Source: Taxillus chinensis
Taxonomy: Eukaryota; Streptophyta; Magnoliopsida; Santalales; Loranthaceae
Direction: 5' to 3'
Length of the DNA: 64,000 nucleotides
Assembly: GCA_023512835.1 (NCBI GenBank)
Contig: CM042090.1
Location: forward strand, 47,943,321 to 48,007,320
Below are positions 1-10,869 of this stretch, one piece after another; positions within the stretch are counted from its first letter, which is position 1; the number at the start of each line of letters is the position of its first letter. Under the pieces are notes generated by a model that was given only the letters and a program-made list of their open reading frames with translations, searched no databases and was not told the origin of the DNA. Made by a program: the position numbers and the translations under genes.

Positions 1-2093
1 TGCAAAGGGTTTATGTCAGAATTACCCCTGAAATTATTAGACATTGCTTTAACCTCCCTGAACCCAGTGATAGTTTCCCTCAGCTAAGCCTAGGAGAATT
101 TGGTACTGCATGCAACTATGCTAGAAAATTTCAAAGTCGAAGGCAGTTTACCAAGAATGGTTTTGGTGGAAAATTTAGATGCCTAGCTTACCTGGTAGGG
201 AAATGCTTATTGATTCAGACTAGTGGGCTAGATAGTGTGCCTAAGCCACACCTGGAGTTCATGTATAGCATTGATCATATGCTAAATGTGGATTGGGCCA
301 CTACCATTTTTAAATGGTGGAAGAAAAACTCATCAAAGCAAATAAATGGCAGACTTTTGTGTGTAATATTACAAAGCATGCCTGCTTTGCATTTTTCCTC
401 CATGGAGAGCACTACTTTTCCTTCTCACTGGGTGTTAAGAGTATTTCATGCTGAAGGAGGTTTGGGGGTCAGTACCAGAGGTCATTGGGCAACCAATGTT
501 CCTCCTCCATCACAGCCCACTAGGCACAGTGTTCATGTGGAGCGATCCACGAACTTTGCAAGGGAGACCTCTCCTCATGTGGATCAAAGGAAGCAGACTC
601 TATACAGACTCACTGCCATGTACATGCAGTTTAATGTACACAAAGAAGATATTTTCAATTTCTTTCAAGGCATTAGTGGGCAAGTAGTGAGCGAAGTGGA
701 GGTCATCAATTGGGCAGTCACTAATGGGCACATCACCAGTGCTCAATTTGAAGAATTAATGGCCCTCATCTTTGGAGACCAACAAGCTACTTCACAACCT
801 AGAACCAGAGCATGGGAGGCCCCAGATGTAGCTGCTCATGCATCGCCTAGAGCATGGGAAGCCCCAGAAGCTCCTCCTGCTGCATCTACCGAAGCTTGGA
901 GGCAAGAAACACAGCAGCTCAGGGAGGCAAATGCCAGAACCCAGCGCGAGGTGGAAGCCCTGAGGAAGGACAACAAAGAAGTTAAAGGCCTCCTAGGCAA
1001 AATCTGGAAGGCTTTGAGCAAGAGGAAAGCATCAAAACGTTCTCCTATAGTGGAGATATCTGATGAAGAACCCTCTCCATCCCCTGAAGATTCCTATCCA
1101 GCCCAGGCAGATCGACCTCAACCAAAATCTTCAGCTCGGCCATCCCACTATCACCCAGAGGAGGCAGAGCCAGCAGCAGGGTATTCACCCTTCCAGCCTC
1201 AAGAGGAGACAGAGCCAGCAGAAGGGTATTCACCTTTCCAGCCTTTTACTGATCCTGCATATTCTCAGGCTCTGGTGCCTGCTATACTTCCTATCTATTG
1301 GGGTGCATACATGCCTGCTGAACCTGAAGATCTTCTTGGCCCTCCTATCCATTTAATCATTAATCCAGCTTTATCATCTAACGAGAGCCAAGCAGCATTT
1401 GAAGAGTTCATCAATTCCACGGTTCAGACGGCTCGCTTTATACGGGATAATGATATCTTCACCCCTTTTAGCTTAAAGAGGATCTCCGAGAATGAATATC
1501 TCTACGCCGACGAGATAGACCTCTTTTGCAGGACCATGCGCTATGTAGTGGAGGCTGAGCCTCATAACTACCCCTTAGCTCGGTACACTTCCATCATGCT
1601 ATGTGAGCTTTTCAATCAACCCTTGTCCGAAGAGGTGTGGCGCCAACGCATCAATGGTGAGAATGAAGGGCACCGCCCTTGGCATGGTATGCATGAGGTG
1701 CTGATTCCGGTGCACATTGACCACCACTATGTACTTGTCCGTTTGAATCTGGATGTAGGACATGCCGTGCTTTATGATCCAAGCCAAGGCGAAGGGTTTG
1801 CTAGACAGAAAAGACAGTTAGTGCATGGGTTCATCAAACGAATGAAAGTGGCGATGATCAAAGAAGGCTTGTTGGCCGACAAGCTCCCTCTTATTCACTA
1901 CAACGAAATGCAAATTCCCCAACAGCCTGACCAATTCAGCTGTGGGATCTTTGCTTGCTACTACATGATGAGTATTCTGCAAGGGAAGGAAAATTGGGAA
2001 GTGAGCGGCGAGACGTCGGCTGACTTTGTGGCTCAGGTGCGACAGATGGTGGCCAATGTCATCTACTATTATAGTGTGCCAAACCAGGGGTAA
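1..2093 (+). CDS. ORF3: retrotransposon ULP1/C48-like cysteine protease (5' end outside window)
   Basis: The reading frame is open from base 3 to the stop at 2091-2093, about 696 residues, and lacks only the N-terminus seen in other copies (from MVRTRR). In order it has an N-terminal domain resembling plant transposon-associated proteins, an Ala/Pro linker with a repeated RAWEAP, a coiled coil (QQLREANARTQREVEALRK), a basic stretch KRKASKR that could be a nuclear signal, a Pro-rich repeat around GYSPFQP, and a C-terminal ULP1-like fold. The catalytic set is visible: His in HHYVLV (codon 1725-1727), Asp in LYDPSQ (1776-1778), Gln (1923-1925) six residues before Cys in QFSCGIF (1941-1943). Family members cleave SUMO or similar modifiers. 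The substrate here is unknown. It occupies the env-like position after pol. This is the best preserved ORF3 in the window. Confidence 0.85.
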   Translation, partial: QRVYVRITPEIIRHCFNLPEPSDSFPQLSLGEFGTACNYARKFQSRRQFTKNGFGGKFRCLAYLVGKCLLIQTSGLDSVPKPHLEFMYSIDHMLNVDWATTIFKWWKKNSSKQINGRLLCVILQSMPALHFSSMESTTFPSHWVLRVFHAEGGLGVSTRGHWATNVPPPSQPTRHSVHVERSTNFARETSPHVDQRKQTLYRLTAMYMQFNVHKEDIFNFFQGISGQVVSEVEVINWAVTNGHITSAQFEELMALIFGDQQATSQPRTRAWEAPDVAAHASPRAWEAPEAPPAASTEAWRQETQQLREANARTQREVEALRKDNKEVKGLLGKIWKALSKRKASKRSPIVEISDEEPSPSPEDSYPAQADRPQPKSSARPSHYHPEEAEPAAGYSPFQPQEETEPAEGYSPFQPFTDPAYSQALVPAILPIYWGAYMPAEPEDLLGPPIHLIINPALSSNESQAAFEEFINSTVQTARFIRDNDIFTPFSLKRISENEYLYADEIDLFCRTMRYVVEAEPHNYPLARYTSIMLCELFNQPLSEEVWRQRINGENEGHRPWHGMHEVLIPVHIDHHYVLVRLNLDVGHAVLYDPSQGEGFARQKRQLVHGFIKRMKVAMIKEGLLADKLPLIHYNEMQIPQQPDQFSCGIFACYYMMSILQGKENWEVSGETSADFVAQVRQMVANVIYYYSVPNQG

Positions 2094-3557
2094 CTGTTTT
2101 TCCTACTCCTTCTTTTATGCCATGCGGACATAGCATATTTTAAGTGTGGTGTATGGGAGTGACTTGAGCCACTTGCTTGTCTTTTATGTTGTGATTGCAT
2201 GTTTTATTTACAATAAAAAAAACAAAAAAACTGTTTTTAGTTGCATGATTGTTTGAGTTGTTTGCTTGAATGATTTGCTTGTGGAAGCATGGATATTAAG
2301 TATGCAATTTTGGCTTTAAATTTAATTTTTTATGCCACATAGTATAATGTTGTGATAAGGGTGTTAAAGTTGTTAAAATGTGCTCTAATTTAGTTTGATC
2401 ATGTCTTTATCTTTTGAATGATATCACCATGTTTTTGGAGCTGAGTTTTGAATATTAGCTGAGCATGAAATGCTATGATAGACCTAAGTAACCCTTAAAG
2501 TTGAGTGAAAAAGAAATGAAAAATGAGAACAGCTTCTTTTAGCCTTTGAGTGCCATTTTAGGGTATGGGTTATAATTGCTACTCTTCTTGCATTCAACAT
2601 TGGTTATTTAATGGTAGGAGTTAAGTAAGCATGTGATTACTTATTAGTGCTCAGTGTTTGGTGTGTGGAGTTAGGATGCAAGACCTCTAAGTCATTGTGA
2701 CTGTCTTTGAATTCTTTTCTTTATGGTGTGATATTATTGGAAAAGGCTGTGATGCACATTGTGGAAAAAGCCCATCACATTTTGAAAAGGGGTATGCATT
2801 AGAAAAATCAGTCTTATTTATGTGTTATGTGAGTAAAAAAAAGAGTGAATAATCCATCAAGGGAGAGCATAAAATGCAACCTTGTAAGGTTATTACTAAA
2901 AAAAAAGAAAAAAAAAAGAAAAAGAAAAAGAAAAGAGGGATTCAAAATAAAAGCCACATTGGCTGAGTTTTTGTTTATTTGAGAGTGTTGAGCTCAATTC
3001 TTTGGCTCATGTTTTGTTTTATCAGTTATTAGAATAGAGTGTGAGTTTATTGAGTTTAGACTAGCGTGTGAGTTCAAATAAAGTAGAATAGAGAGTGTGT
3101 TTTCTTTGATGAGCATAATAGGGAACTCTCATGATTGCTTGGCAAGTACTTAATCAATAGCTGATGGCGAGTGTAGAGATAGAGTTTTTCCATCCATTGT
3201 TCATTGATAGGTATTGGGCTTGAGAATTATTATATTTGAGTGAGGCTGCTTATCCTTGGTAAGAACTTAAAGGGAAACTAGGTACTATTTTATCATGGAT
3301 TGCTTGCTCATATCTGAAATTTAAGTAGAGATATTGCATGGTTGTTGGACTAGGGATATGGACATGAATGAACTAAGTTACGACTCATTTTGATGCTTAA
3401 ATTCCCATTTCATCATAATAGAATTGCATGCTTAGGAAACCATGATTCTCCTTGATTGTTATTTTATTTTTCTTCCGTTTGACTGCGTGTTTATTTTATT
3501 TTTGCATGCTTGTATGTTTTTGCTTAAGGACAAGCAATGGTTCAAGTGTGGTGTATT
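2094..3557 (+). other. 3' untranslated region of A-1, no gene
   Basis: AT-rich non-coding region between ORF3 and the 3' LTR. It begins with a copy of the AAGTGTGGTGTAT motif (2142-2154) and ends with a second copy (3544-3556) next to the LTR. In the middle lies the palindrome AACCTTGTAAGGTT (2878-2891), followed by an A-rich AAAAG tract (about 2897-2936) of variable length between copies. I see no credible open reading frame. Confidence 0.7.
3520..3557 (+). promoter_or_regulatory. 3' hairpin and polypurine-tract region of A-1
   Basis: TTGCTTAAGGACAAGCAA (3520-3537) can fold as a 7-bp stem with an AGGA-type loop. AAGTGTGGTGTAT follows, ending one base before the LTR, where the plus-strand primer (polypurine tract) must lie. 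The same arrangement precedes the LTRs at 17297, 36675 and 61440. The purine run is weak, so the exact primer is inferred from position. Confidence 0.55.
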
Positions 3558-5018
3558 TGATAACGTGCATTTTATGCCATTATTCTAGTGTTTATTTAAG
3601 ATGTTTAAAAGCATGATTAGAGCCTTATTGCTTCATATATCATATATATTTGCTCTAACCCCTAGGAAGATGCTATTTGCAAATACATGCGTTTTTAAGC
3701 TGTTTTGGCAGATTTTGGAAATCACTTTTGATATAGTAGATGGCCTCAAACAATTGGCGTGCAAGAACAAAACTTTCTTAGAATGATGTCCACTACCTAC
3801 CACAGAAATTTCAGAGCATTTGGAGCTGCACGTGAATTCACCCATTTCACGTGCAAGCCTATTTTTGCCTCTCAGGCCTCTACAGGATGCAAGGAAGCTT
3901 GGAGAGAAGTTTGAGCTGATTTGGAGGTGCACGTGAATTCACCATATCACGTGCAAATTGACGTGCAGAGATATTTTTGGACCGATCCTATCATTTTTCC
4001 ATGCTGATCATTTATTTCTGAAGGCCCGTGTCCAAATTGTGGATGGAAGATAGAGATTTTAAAGTTTCGAGTGTTACTTATCAAAGCCCATCCAAACTCT
4101 ATAAATACAGCCTCCACGCCCTCTGCTATGCATCCCTAGACCCACTACACGTTTTTAGAGAGAGAGAGGCTCCTCGACTTGGAGGTTGCTCCATGACCTA
4201 GGAGAGTAGCCGTCGCAACCGTCGCAGCCGTCGCGGATTTTGGAGCCTGGATTTGAAGCTTTGTTGCGCGCGTGGATAAGAAGAAGATGTTGAGCTTTTC
4301 TGCTTTGTGTTTGCTTGTAATCATGCGTGAGTAGTTCTTATAATCTAAGGGAGCAATGTAGCCCCCTTGTTGCTTTGCTGTATTTATGAATATTGGGTTT
4401 GGATGATTGAGTTTTGCATGTTTTATGAATCTGTTCTTAAGTTCTATCTTTGGATGTACACCTTGGTATTTTTAGCCCTAGTCTGGGGCGGATTGAGATT
4501 CATAACTTATTTGTAATTGGTGTGATCATTATCCTTTTGCAAGTATGATTTATTGGCTTTGCGTGTTTGTGTGTTTAGATGACCATTCTGGCATACAACT
4601 CTTAAAAGGACCTCAATGACCATTTGTTGTCCTTGGCTTGTGTTTAGCATGTTTTCAATCAGACAACCCTAATACCATGAACCAGTAGAGATAACATAGG
4701 GAGGTGAAATTGTGACCCTAGATGCTTTTAATCCTTGAATCTTAATCTTAAAATCACTTTGCTTTCTTTGTTTATTCAGAAAACCAAATAAAAATTAGAT
4801 CTTTAGTTTAAAAAAGAAAACTTCTTGCCAAGACATTTTATAGAACAAGAGTAATTGGGTGTTTTGATTTGAGAACTAGAAAACTAGGCTAATCCCTGTG
4901 GGTTCGACTCCTTGCTTGCTGCTATTCTTTTAGTGCAAACTTAGGGAATTCATTATCTTGAAGAGAGATTTAATGACATTAGCTAGCTCTTTTAAAGAGG
5001 CTAAAAATCTGTCTGTCA
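3558..5018 (+). repeat. Family A LTR, complete (3' LTR of A-1)
   Basis: 1461 bp starting TGATAACGTGCATTTT and ending CTGTCA, so TG...CA ends. Four CACGTG sites lie at 3829, 3848, 3930 and 3948. A TATA box TATAAATA is at 4100-4107. It is followed by the pyrimidine/GA leader and three copies of a 9-bp (cagccgtcg-type) repeat near 4203-4235. This copy lacks the ATCAAAAC/GTTTTGAT palindrome found in most other family A LTRs. Confidence 0.88.
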
Positions 5019-7283
5019 TTAGCAAACAAATATTTTAATGCAGCATTATCAGTATAAACAATGACTTTAGACCCAAAAAGGAAGGGTCTAAACTTGTTGC
5101 AGCCATAAACAACGGCTAGCAACTCTTTCTCAGTGGTGGTATAGTTCTGTTGAGCATCATCTAAGGTCTTACTAGCATAGTAAATGACCCTAAACACCTT
5201 TTCTCGCCTTTGCCATAAGACTAGCCCCACAGCATAATCACTCGCATCACACATTAGCTCAAAAGGCTGTGCCCAGTCAGGTGTGACTATAACAGGTGCA
5301 GTGACTAACTTACCCTTGAGGATGTTGAAACCTTCTAAGCAATCTGCATTAAACTCAAAGCTTGTGTCTTTTTTTAACAACCTACTCATGGGTTTTGCAA
5401 TTTTTGAGAAGTCCTTAATGAATCTCCTATAAAAGCCAGCATGGCCAAGGAAACTTCTCGCTCCTTTTTCATTGGTTAGAGGTGGCAGAGTCTCAATAGT
5501 GGAGATTTTTGCCTTGTCTACCTCCAAACCATGTGCAGACACCTTGTGCCCTAGAACTATCCCCTCTGTTACCATGAAATGGCATTTCTCCCAATTTAGG
5601 ACTAGTTCCTTCTCCTCACATCTCTCTAAGACCACATCTAGATTTTTGAAGCACTGTTGGTAGGAGGAAGCAAACACCGAGAAGTCATCCATGAAGACCT
5701 CCATGATCTCCTCAACCAAACCCTGAAAAATGGCCATCATACACCTTTGAAAGGTGGCAGGGGCATTACAAAGCCCAAATGGCATTCTCCTAAATGCAAA
5801 AGTGCCAAAAGGGCACGTGAAGGTGGTCTTTTCTTGGTCCTCGGGCCTAACCATGATCTGATTATACCCGGAATAGCCATCTAAAAAGCAGTAGTGACTA
5901 TAGCCAGCTAACCTATCCAACATTTGGTCAATGAAAGGAAGAGGAAAATGATCCTTCATAGTAGCCTTGTTCAGCTTTCTATACTCAACACACACTCTCC
6001 ATCCCGTTACACTGCGAGATGGGATCAATTCGTTTTTCTCATTTTTAATCACGGTCATACCCCCTTTCTTGGGCACAACATGCAATGGAGTCACCCACTC
6101 ATTATCGGAAATAGCATAAATTATACCCGCATTTTCCCATTTTAAAATTTCTTTTCTAAAAACTTCTTTCATGGCAGGGTTTAATCTTCTTTGTCTTTCA
6201 GCAGTGGGTTTAAAATCATCATTCATCAAAATTTTATGCATGCAAATCCCTGGACTAATACCCCTAATGTCTTCAATGTTCCATCCTAGGGCCTTTTTGT
6301 GTTTCCTAAGCACTTCTAGCAATTGAGTGCACTCCACATCATTCAAATTAGAAGCAACAATGATAGGGAATTGATTTGTAGAGTCTAGAAATTCGTACCT
6401 TAGGTGTCCAGGCAGCTCCTTCAGTTCTGGAGCGGGAGGCACGTCATCTTCTTTCTCCTCCTCAGCTTGCTCCAGAGAGTTTGTAGTTTGCTCATCTTCC
6501 TCAGCTGTCAAGTACATCTCTTCATCTTGTTGAGCTTCTATAAGCTGAAGGGCTCCATTATTGGTGATGGTAATTTCTTCTGCCAAGTAGTCTTCCACCA
6601 ATTCCTCAAGGTCTTCAACCTAAAGGCAGTCTTCCTCCTCTTGACCTTGCAAAGCCTTCCCCATGTGGAAGACTAAGGTCTCCTCATTAATTCTCAGAGT
6701 TAGCTGCCCTTGAGCAACATCAATCAATGCACAACCCGTTCTGAGAAACGGTCTTCCAAGGTGTAGCTGAACTCCTCTATCTTCTTCCATCTCCAAAACT
6801 ACAAAGTCCGCTAGAAATATGAAGGAGCCCACTTTGACTTACACGTCTTCAATTATCCCTTCAGGCCTTCCAGTAGACCGGTCAAGAACCGCAATGATAT
6901 GGAAGTGGGCTTCATGCCCTTAAGCCCAAGTCGCTTGTACAAAGCAAAGGAGATCAAATTGATGCTGGCCCCTAAATGACATAGGGCCTGCTGCTGGTGC
7001 ATTGCCAATCACACAAGGGAGATTAAAACTGCCCGGATCTTTATGCTTGATGGGCAAACTCTGTTAAATAACACTGCTCACCTCGTTAATGACTGCCACC
7101 GTCTCATGATCCCCATATTTTCTCTTCTTCTTCACAAAATCTTTGATGTACTTTCTATACCTAGGCATCTGCTCCAAGATTTCCACAAATGGAATGTTAA
7201 TTTCAAGCCTCTTGAACAAACTCAGAAAGCGCTCATGCTCTTCTTCAACCCTCTGGTTCCTCAGCCTAAGAGGAAATGGCATA
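5019..7283 (-). pseudogene. pol: pol pseudogene (protease, RT, part of RNase H) of A-2
   Basis: Reading on the minus strand: linker MPRYRKYIKDF, protease remnant, then RT with [36 protein letters not shown] and the active-site box FMDDFSVF, then RNase H with [13 protein letters not shown] and [16 protein letters not shown] up to ALKYLFAN, where the A-1 LTR interrupts it. One frame spans most of it but is broken by nonsense codons (near 6618-6620 a Trp codon became TAG, near 6839 TTA became TAA, near 7062 CAA became TAA) and by a frame change near 6900. In the protease motif the catalytic Asp is His (CHLGAS instead of CDLGAS, near 6980). An ORF tail to 4979 runs on into the LTR and is not native. 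Confidence 0.85.
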
Positions 7284-8014
7284 GTAGGCCTGAGCTCTTG
7301 CCTCTGTTCTTCGGCCTATTCTGTCTTGACTCAATGCCTTGGTCCTTCTTTTCTTGCACTCTTTCTTGACTTTATCTGATTTTCCTTGGTCATCAGCTTC
7401 CAAGGGTCTGCTCTGATCTTCTGGAATTGCCTTCTTCTTAGGCTCTTCAGCTTCTTTCAGTGCCTTCCCGCTTCTTAGAGTAATAGCCTTGCAGCTCTCC
7501 TTGGGGTTCACCTCAGTATCACTTGGAAAAGTTTTAGCTGAGACTCCTTGATTTACATTCTGGGACAAACTCACAAGCAGCTTTTCTATATTCTTCATTG
7601 AAGTTTCCATGGTGACTACCCTTTCCTCCAAATTATCCTCTCTTTTGGTTGGCTCATCCACATTCAGATATACCCTTCCTCTTTGCTGTTGAGGCTGAGG
7701 CTGTTTCTGCTCGAATCCTGGAGGTGGGTGTAAATAATTATCCGTAGCATACGGATTCTGCTTCATCCCTGGGCACATATTTGTACTCAAATGAGGTATC
7801 TCCCCCTCGATTCTGGTTTTTCTAAAATGGCTGAGATTGCTGCTGGTTCTGGTTGTACCCTTGTTGTTGTTGAGGATAAAATTGCTGCTTCTGAGACAAG
7901 CCCTTTCCTCCAACATAATTTGCTTCTTCAGCTCCACTCCAGCCCTGCTCAGCTACTGGTAAAGCTTGTTGTAATCCTTCAACTTTAAGAGCCAATACTT
8001 CCATGCCTTTCACT
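7266..8014 (-). pseudogene. gag: gag C-terminal part of A-2
   Basis: Minus-strand sequence encoding the Gln-rich tail of gag (KQQFYPQQQQGYNQNQQQ), then DNYLHPPPGFEQ, KEDNLEERVV-type and SCKAITLRSGKALKEA segments that lead into pol. It is in a different frame from the protease part, so a frameshift lies near 7280-7330. No CCHC zinc knuckle is seen at the place where Athila-type gag usually has one. The upstream gag core is missing: the sequence stops at 8014 against an LTR fragment. Confidence 0.75.
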
Positions 8015-8340
8015 TGATAACATGCATTTTATGCCGTTATTCTAGTGTTTATTTAGGATGTTTAAGAGCATGATTAGAGCCTTATTGCTTCATATATCAT
8101 ATATATTTGCTTTAACCCCTAGGAAGATGCTATGTGCAAATACATGCGTTTTTAAGCTGTTTTGGCAGATTTTGGAGCTCACTTTTGACATAGTAGATGG
8201 CCTCAAACAATTGGCGTGCACGAACAAAAGTTTCTTAGAATGATGTCCTCTACCTACCACAAATATTTCAGAGCATTTGGAGCTGCACGTGAATTCACCC
8301 ATTTCACGTGCAAGCCTATTTTTGCCTCTCAGGACTCTAC
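8015..8340 (+). repeat. Family A LTR 5' fragment
   Basis: The first 326 bp of a family A LTR, starting TGATAACATG and stopping at ctctcaggactctac, where it is fused to RT coding sequence (8341). The left neighbour is inverted gag. Neither junction is an LTR terminus on both sides, so this is a rearrangement scar, not a solo LTR. Confidence 0.85.
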
Positions 8341-10588
8341 CATTTAGGAGAATGCCATTTGGGCTTTGTAATGCCCCTGCCACCTTTCAAAGATGTATGA
8401 TGGCTATTTTTCAGGGTTTGGTTGAGGAAATCATGGAGGTCTTCATGGATGACTTCTCGGTGTTTGGTTCCTCCTACCAACAGTGCTTGAAAAATCTAGA
8501 TGTGGTCTTAGAGAGATGTGAGGAGAAGGAACTAGTCCTAAATTGGGAGAAATGCCATTTCATGGTAACTGAGGGGATAGTTCTAGGGCATAAGGTGTCT
8601 GCATATGGTTTGGAGGTAGACAAGGCAAAAATCTCCACTATTGAGACTCTGCCACCTCTAACCAATGAAAAAGGAGTGAGAAGCTTCCTTGGCCATGCTG
8701 GCTTTTATAGGAGATTCATTAAGGACTTCTCAAAAATTGCAAAACCCATGAGTAGGTTGTTAGAAAAAGACACAAGCTTTGAGTTTAATGCAGATTGCTT
8801 AGAAGCTTTCAACATCCTCAAGGGTAAGTTAGTCACTGCGTCTGTTATAGTCACACCTAACTGGGCTCAGCCTTTTGAGCTAATGTGTGATGCGAGTGAT
8901 TATGCTGTGGGGGTAGTCTTAGGACAAAGGCGACAAAAGGTGTTTAGGGTCATTTACTATGCTTGTAAGACCTTAGATGATGCTCAACAGAACTATAACA
9001 CCACTGAGAAAGAGTTGCTAGTCGTGGTTTATGGCTGCAACAAGTTTAGACCCTATCTTTTGGGGTCTAAAGTCATTGTTTATACTGATCATGCTGCATT
9101 GAAATATTTGTTTGCTAAAAAAGAAGCTAAGCCACGCTTGATTAGGTGGGTTCTCCTCTTACAGGAATTTGACCTTGAAATTAGAGACACAAAGGGAGCC
9201 CTAAATTCTGTGGCTGATCACCTCTCCCGTGTGGAGAATGCACCTAAGTCTCTACCCATTGTAGATGACTTTCCTGATGTGAAGTTGTTTGAGGTGCATC
9301 ATCTTCCTTGGTTTGCTGACATAGCAAATTATTTAGCTACTGGGTTCATACCCAAGCAGTTAGACTACCACCAGAGAAAGAAATTGGTAGTGGATGCTAA
9401 GAAATTCATTTGGGAAGACCCAATTCTTTATAGGAGGTGTTCAGATCAAATCATTAGAAAGTGTGTCCTTGAGGAGGAGGTAGATGACATAATACATCAT
9501 TGTCATGCATCACATTATGGGTGCCACTTTGGGGTGCAAAGAACTGTGGCTAAAATCATGCAGTGTGGCTTTTATTGGCCTCACATGGTGAAAAACACCT
9601 ATGTCTACATCAAAAAGTGTGATAGATGTCAAAGGGTTGGTGGTCTGTCTAGGAAAAATGAGATGCCCTTAACTGGAATCCTTCCAGTTGAAATTTTTGA
9701 CATTTGGGGCATTGACTTCATGGGGCCATTCCCCAATTCGATGGGTATTCATACATTTTGCTTGCTGTGGATTATGTGTCTAAGTGGGTAGAAACTATTC
9801 CTACTAGAGTGAATGATGCTAAGGTTGTGACTCACTTCCTTACTAGGAACATCTTTAGCCGTTTTGGGACACCAAGGGCTATAATTAGTGATGAGGGTAG
9901 TCATTTCTGCAACAAATTGTTTGACAAGTTATTGAATCAGTATGGTGTCACTCATAGGAAGTCTTTAGCTTACCACCCACAAGCTAATGGACAAGCAAAA
10001 GTGTCCAACAGAGAGATTAAGGCCATTTTAGAGAAAACTGTTGGAGCCAATAGGAAAGATTGGTCTCAAAGGCTTGATGAAGCCTTATGGGCATATAGGA
10101 CAGCTTACAAAACTCCCATTGGGATGTCACCTTACCATATTCTATATGGTAAGGCATGTCACTTGCCTGTGGAACTAGAACACAAGGCTCATTGGGCCTT
10201 GAAGAAGTTAAATTTTAACCCACAAGAGATCAAGGAGCTTAGGATGACTCAATTAATTGAGTTAGATGAGCTTAGGCTGGATGCCTATGATAGTGCTAAA
10301 TTTTACAAAGAAAGAACTAAGAAATGGCATGATAGGCAACTCAACAGTGAACCTTTAACCTTAGGGCAGAAAGTTCTTCTATTTAACACAACGTTGAGGT
10401 TATTTCCTGGAAAATTAAGGTCCATGTGGATGGGACCTTTTGTGATAGTTGATTAGAAGCCATATGGGAGCTTTAAGCTCCAAGCTGTAGATGGCAAGAA
10501 ATTTTGGGTGAATGGCAACAGACTGAAACCATACTTTGATTCAACTCAGAGGGAGATAGTTGATTCCCTCTCTTTCACCATTGCATGA
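8341..10588 (+). pseudogene. pol: pol pseudogene of A-3 (RT C-terminal half, RNase H, integrase)
   Basis: Begins abruptly inside RT ([17 protein letters not shown]), followed by [11 protein letters not shown], RNase H ([39 protein letters not shown]), the integrase zinc region ([12 protein letters not shown] ... CDRCQR), and the integrase core: Asp in GIDFMGPF, Asp in [10 protein letters not shown], Glu in [11 protein letters not shown]. It continues to a tail ending SLSFTIA at 10586-10588. It is broken by a one-base loss near 9739 (CTG read as CG) and a TAG at 10453-10455 where A-5 has AAG. An open frame running in from the LTR at 8277 is accidental. Without the N-terminal half of RT it cannot be functional. 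Confidence 0.88.
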
Positions 10589-10631
10589 TCATAACTGAAA
10601 GTCTAGTTCTGGACTTTAAATAAAGCGCTGG

Positions 10632-10647
10632 TTGGGAGGCAACCCAA
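10632..10647 (+). other. Conserved post-pol hairpin (A-3)
   Basis: TTGGGAGGCAACCCAA: a 5-bp stem (TTGGG/CCCAA) around AGGCAA, about 45 bases after the pol stop and just after TAAAGCGCTGG. It is present at the same place in A-5, A-6 and, with a compensated base pair, in family B. Confidence 0.6.
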
Positions 10648-10869
10648 TGTTTATTGCTATGTTTCATTTTATGTTATTTTCTTTTATTTATTTTATTCAA
10701 TAAATTTGTTTGCAAGCTAACCATTGTGCAGGAGACTTTTCTTCTTTCTTAACTAACCATTTGCAGGATGAGCAAATTATTGGGTCCTGAACTTGTGAAA
10801 TTATTTTTAAAGTCAAAGTCAAGGAGCAAGGAGCAAGTGAAGCCCAAAAGTGCTTGAAGATGGGCTCAA

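Larger units (their letters stand above)
1..5018 (+). mobile_element. Family A Athila-like retrotransposon, 3' part (copy A-1)
   Basis: This is the 3' half of a Ty3/gypsy Athila-type element cut by the window edge. It holds the end of ORF3, a 1.46 kb 3' untranslated region, and a complete 3' LTR at 3558-5018. The sequence right after the LTR (from 5019) is RNase H sequence of another family A copy in the opposite orientation, so A-1 probably inserted into A-2. The left end and its target duplication lie outside the window, so the expected match to 5019-5023 (ttagc) cannot be tested. Confidence 0.85.
5019..8014 (-). mobile_element. Family A internal fragment in inverted orientation (copy A-2)
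   Basis: Reverse-strand gag C-terminus through protease and reverse transcriptase into RNase H, with no LTR of its own. It is bounded at 5018/5019 by the A-1 LTR and at 8014/8015 by a forward LTR fragment, each joined directly. Its coding frame carries several nonsense changes and a lost protease Asp, making it the most decayed family A copy here. It appears to be the older target into which A-1 inserted. Confidence 0.85.

Noticed and set aside
8277..8340. ATG in the LTR fragment as a new start creating an LTR-pol fusion gene
   Set aside because: The frame is open by chance. RT lacks its N-terminal half and the frame breaks again near 9739.
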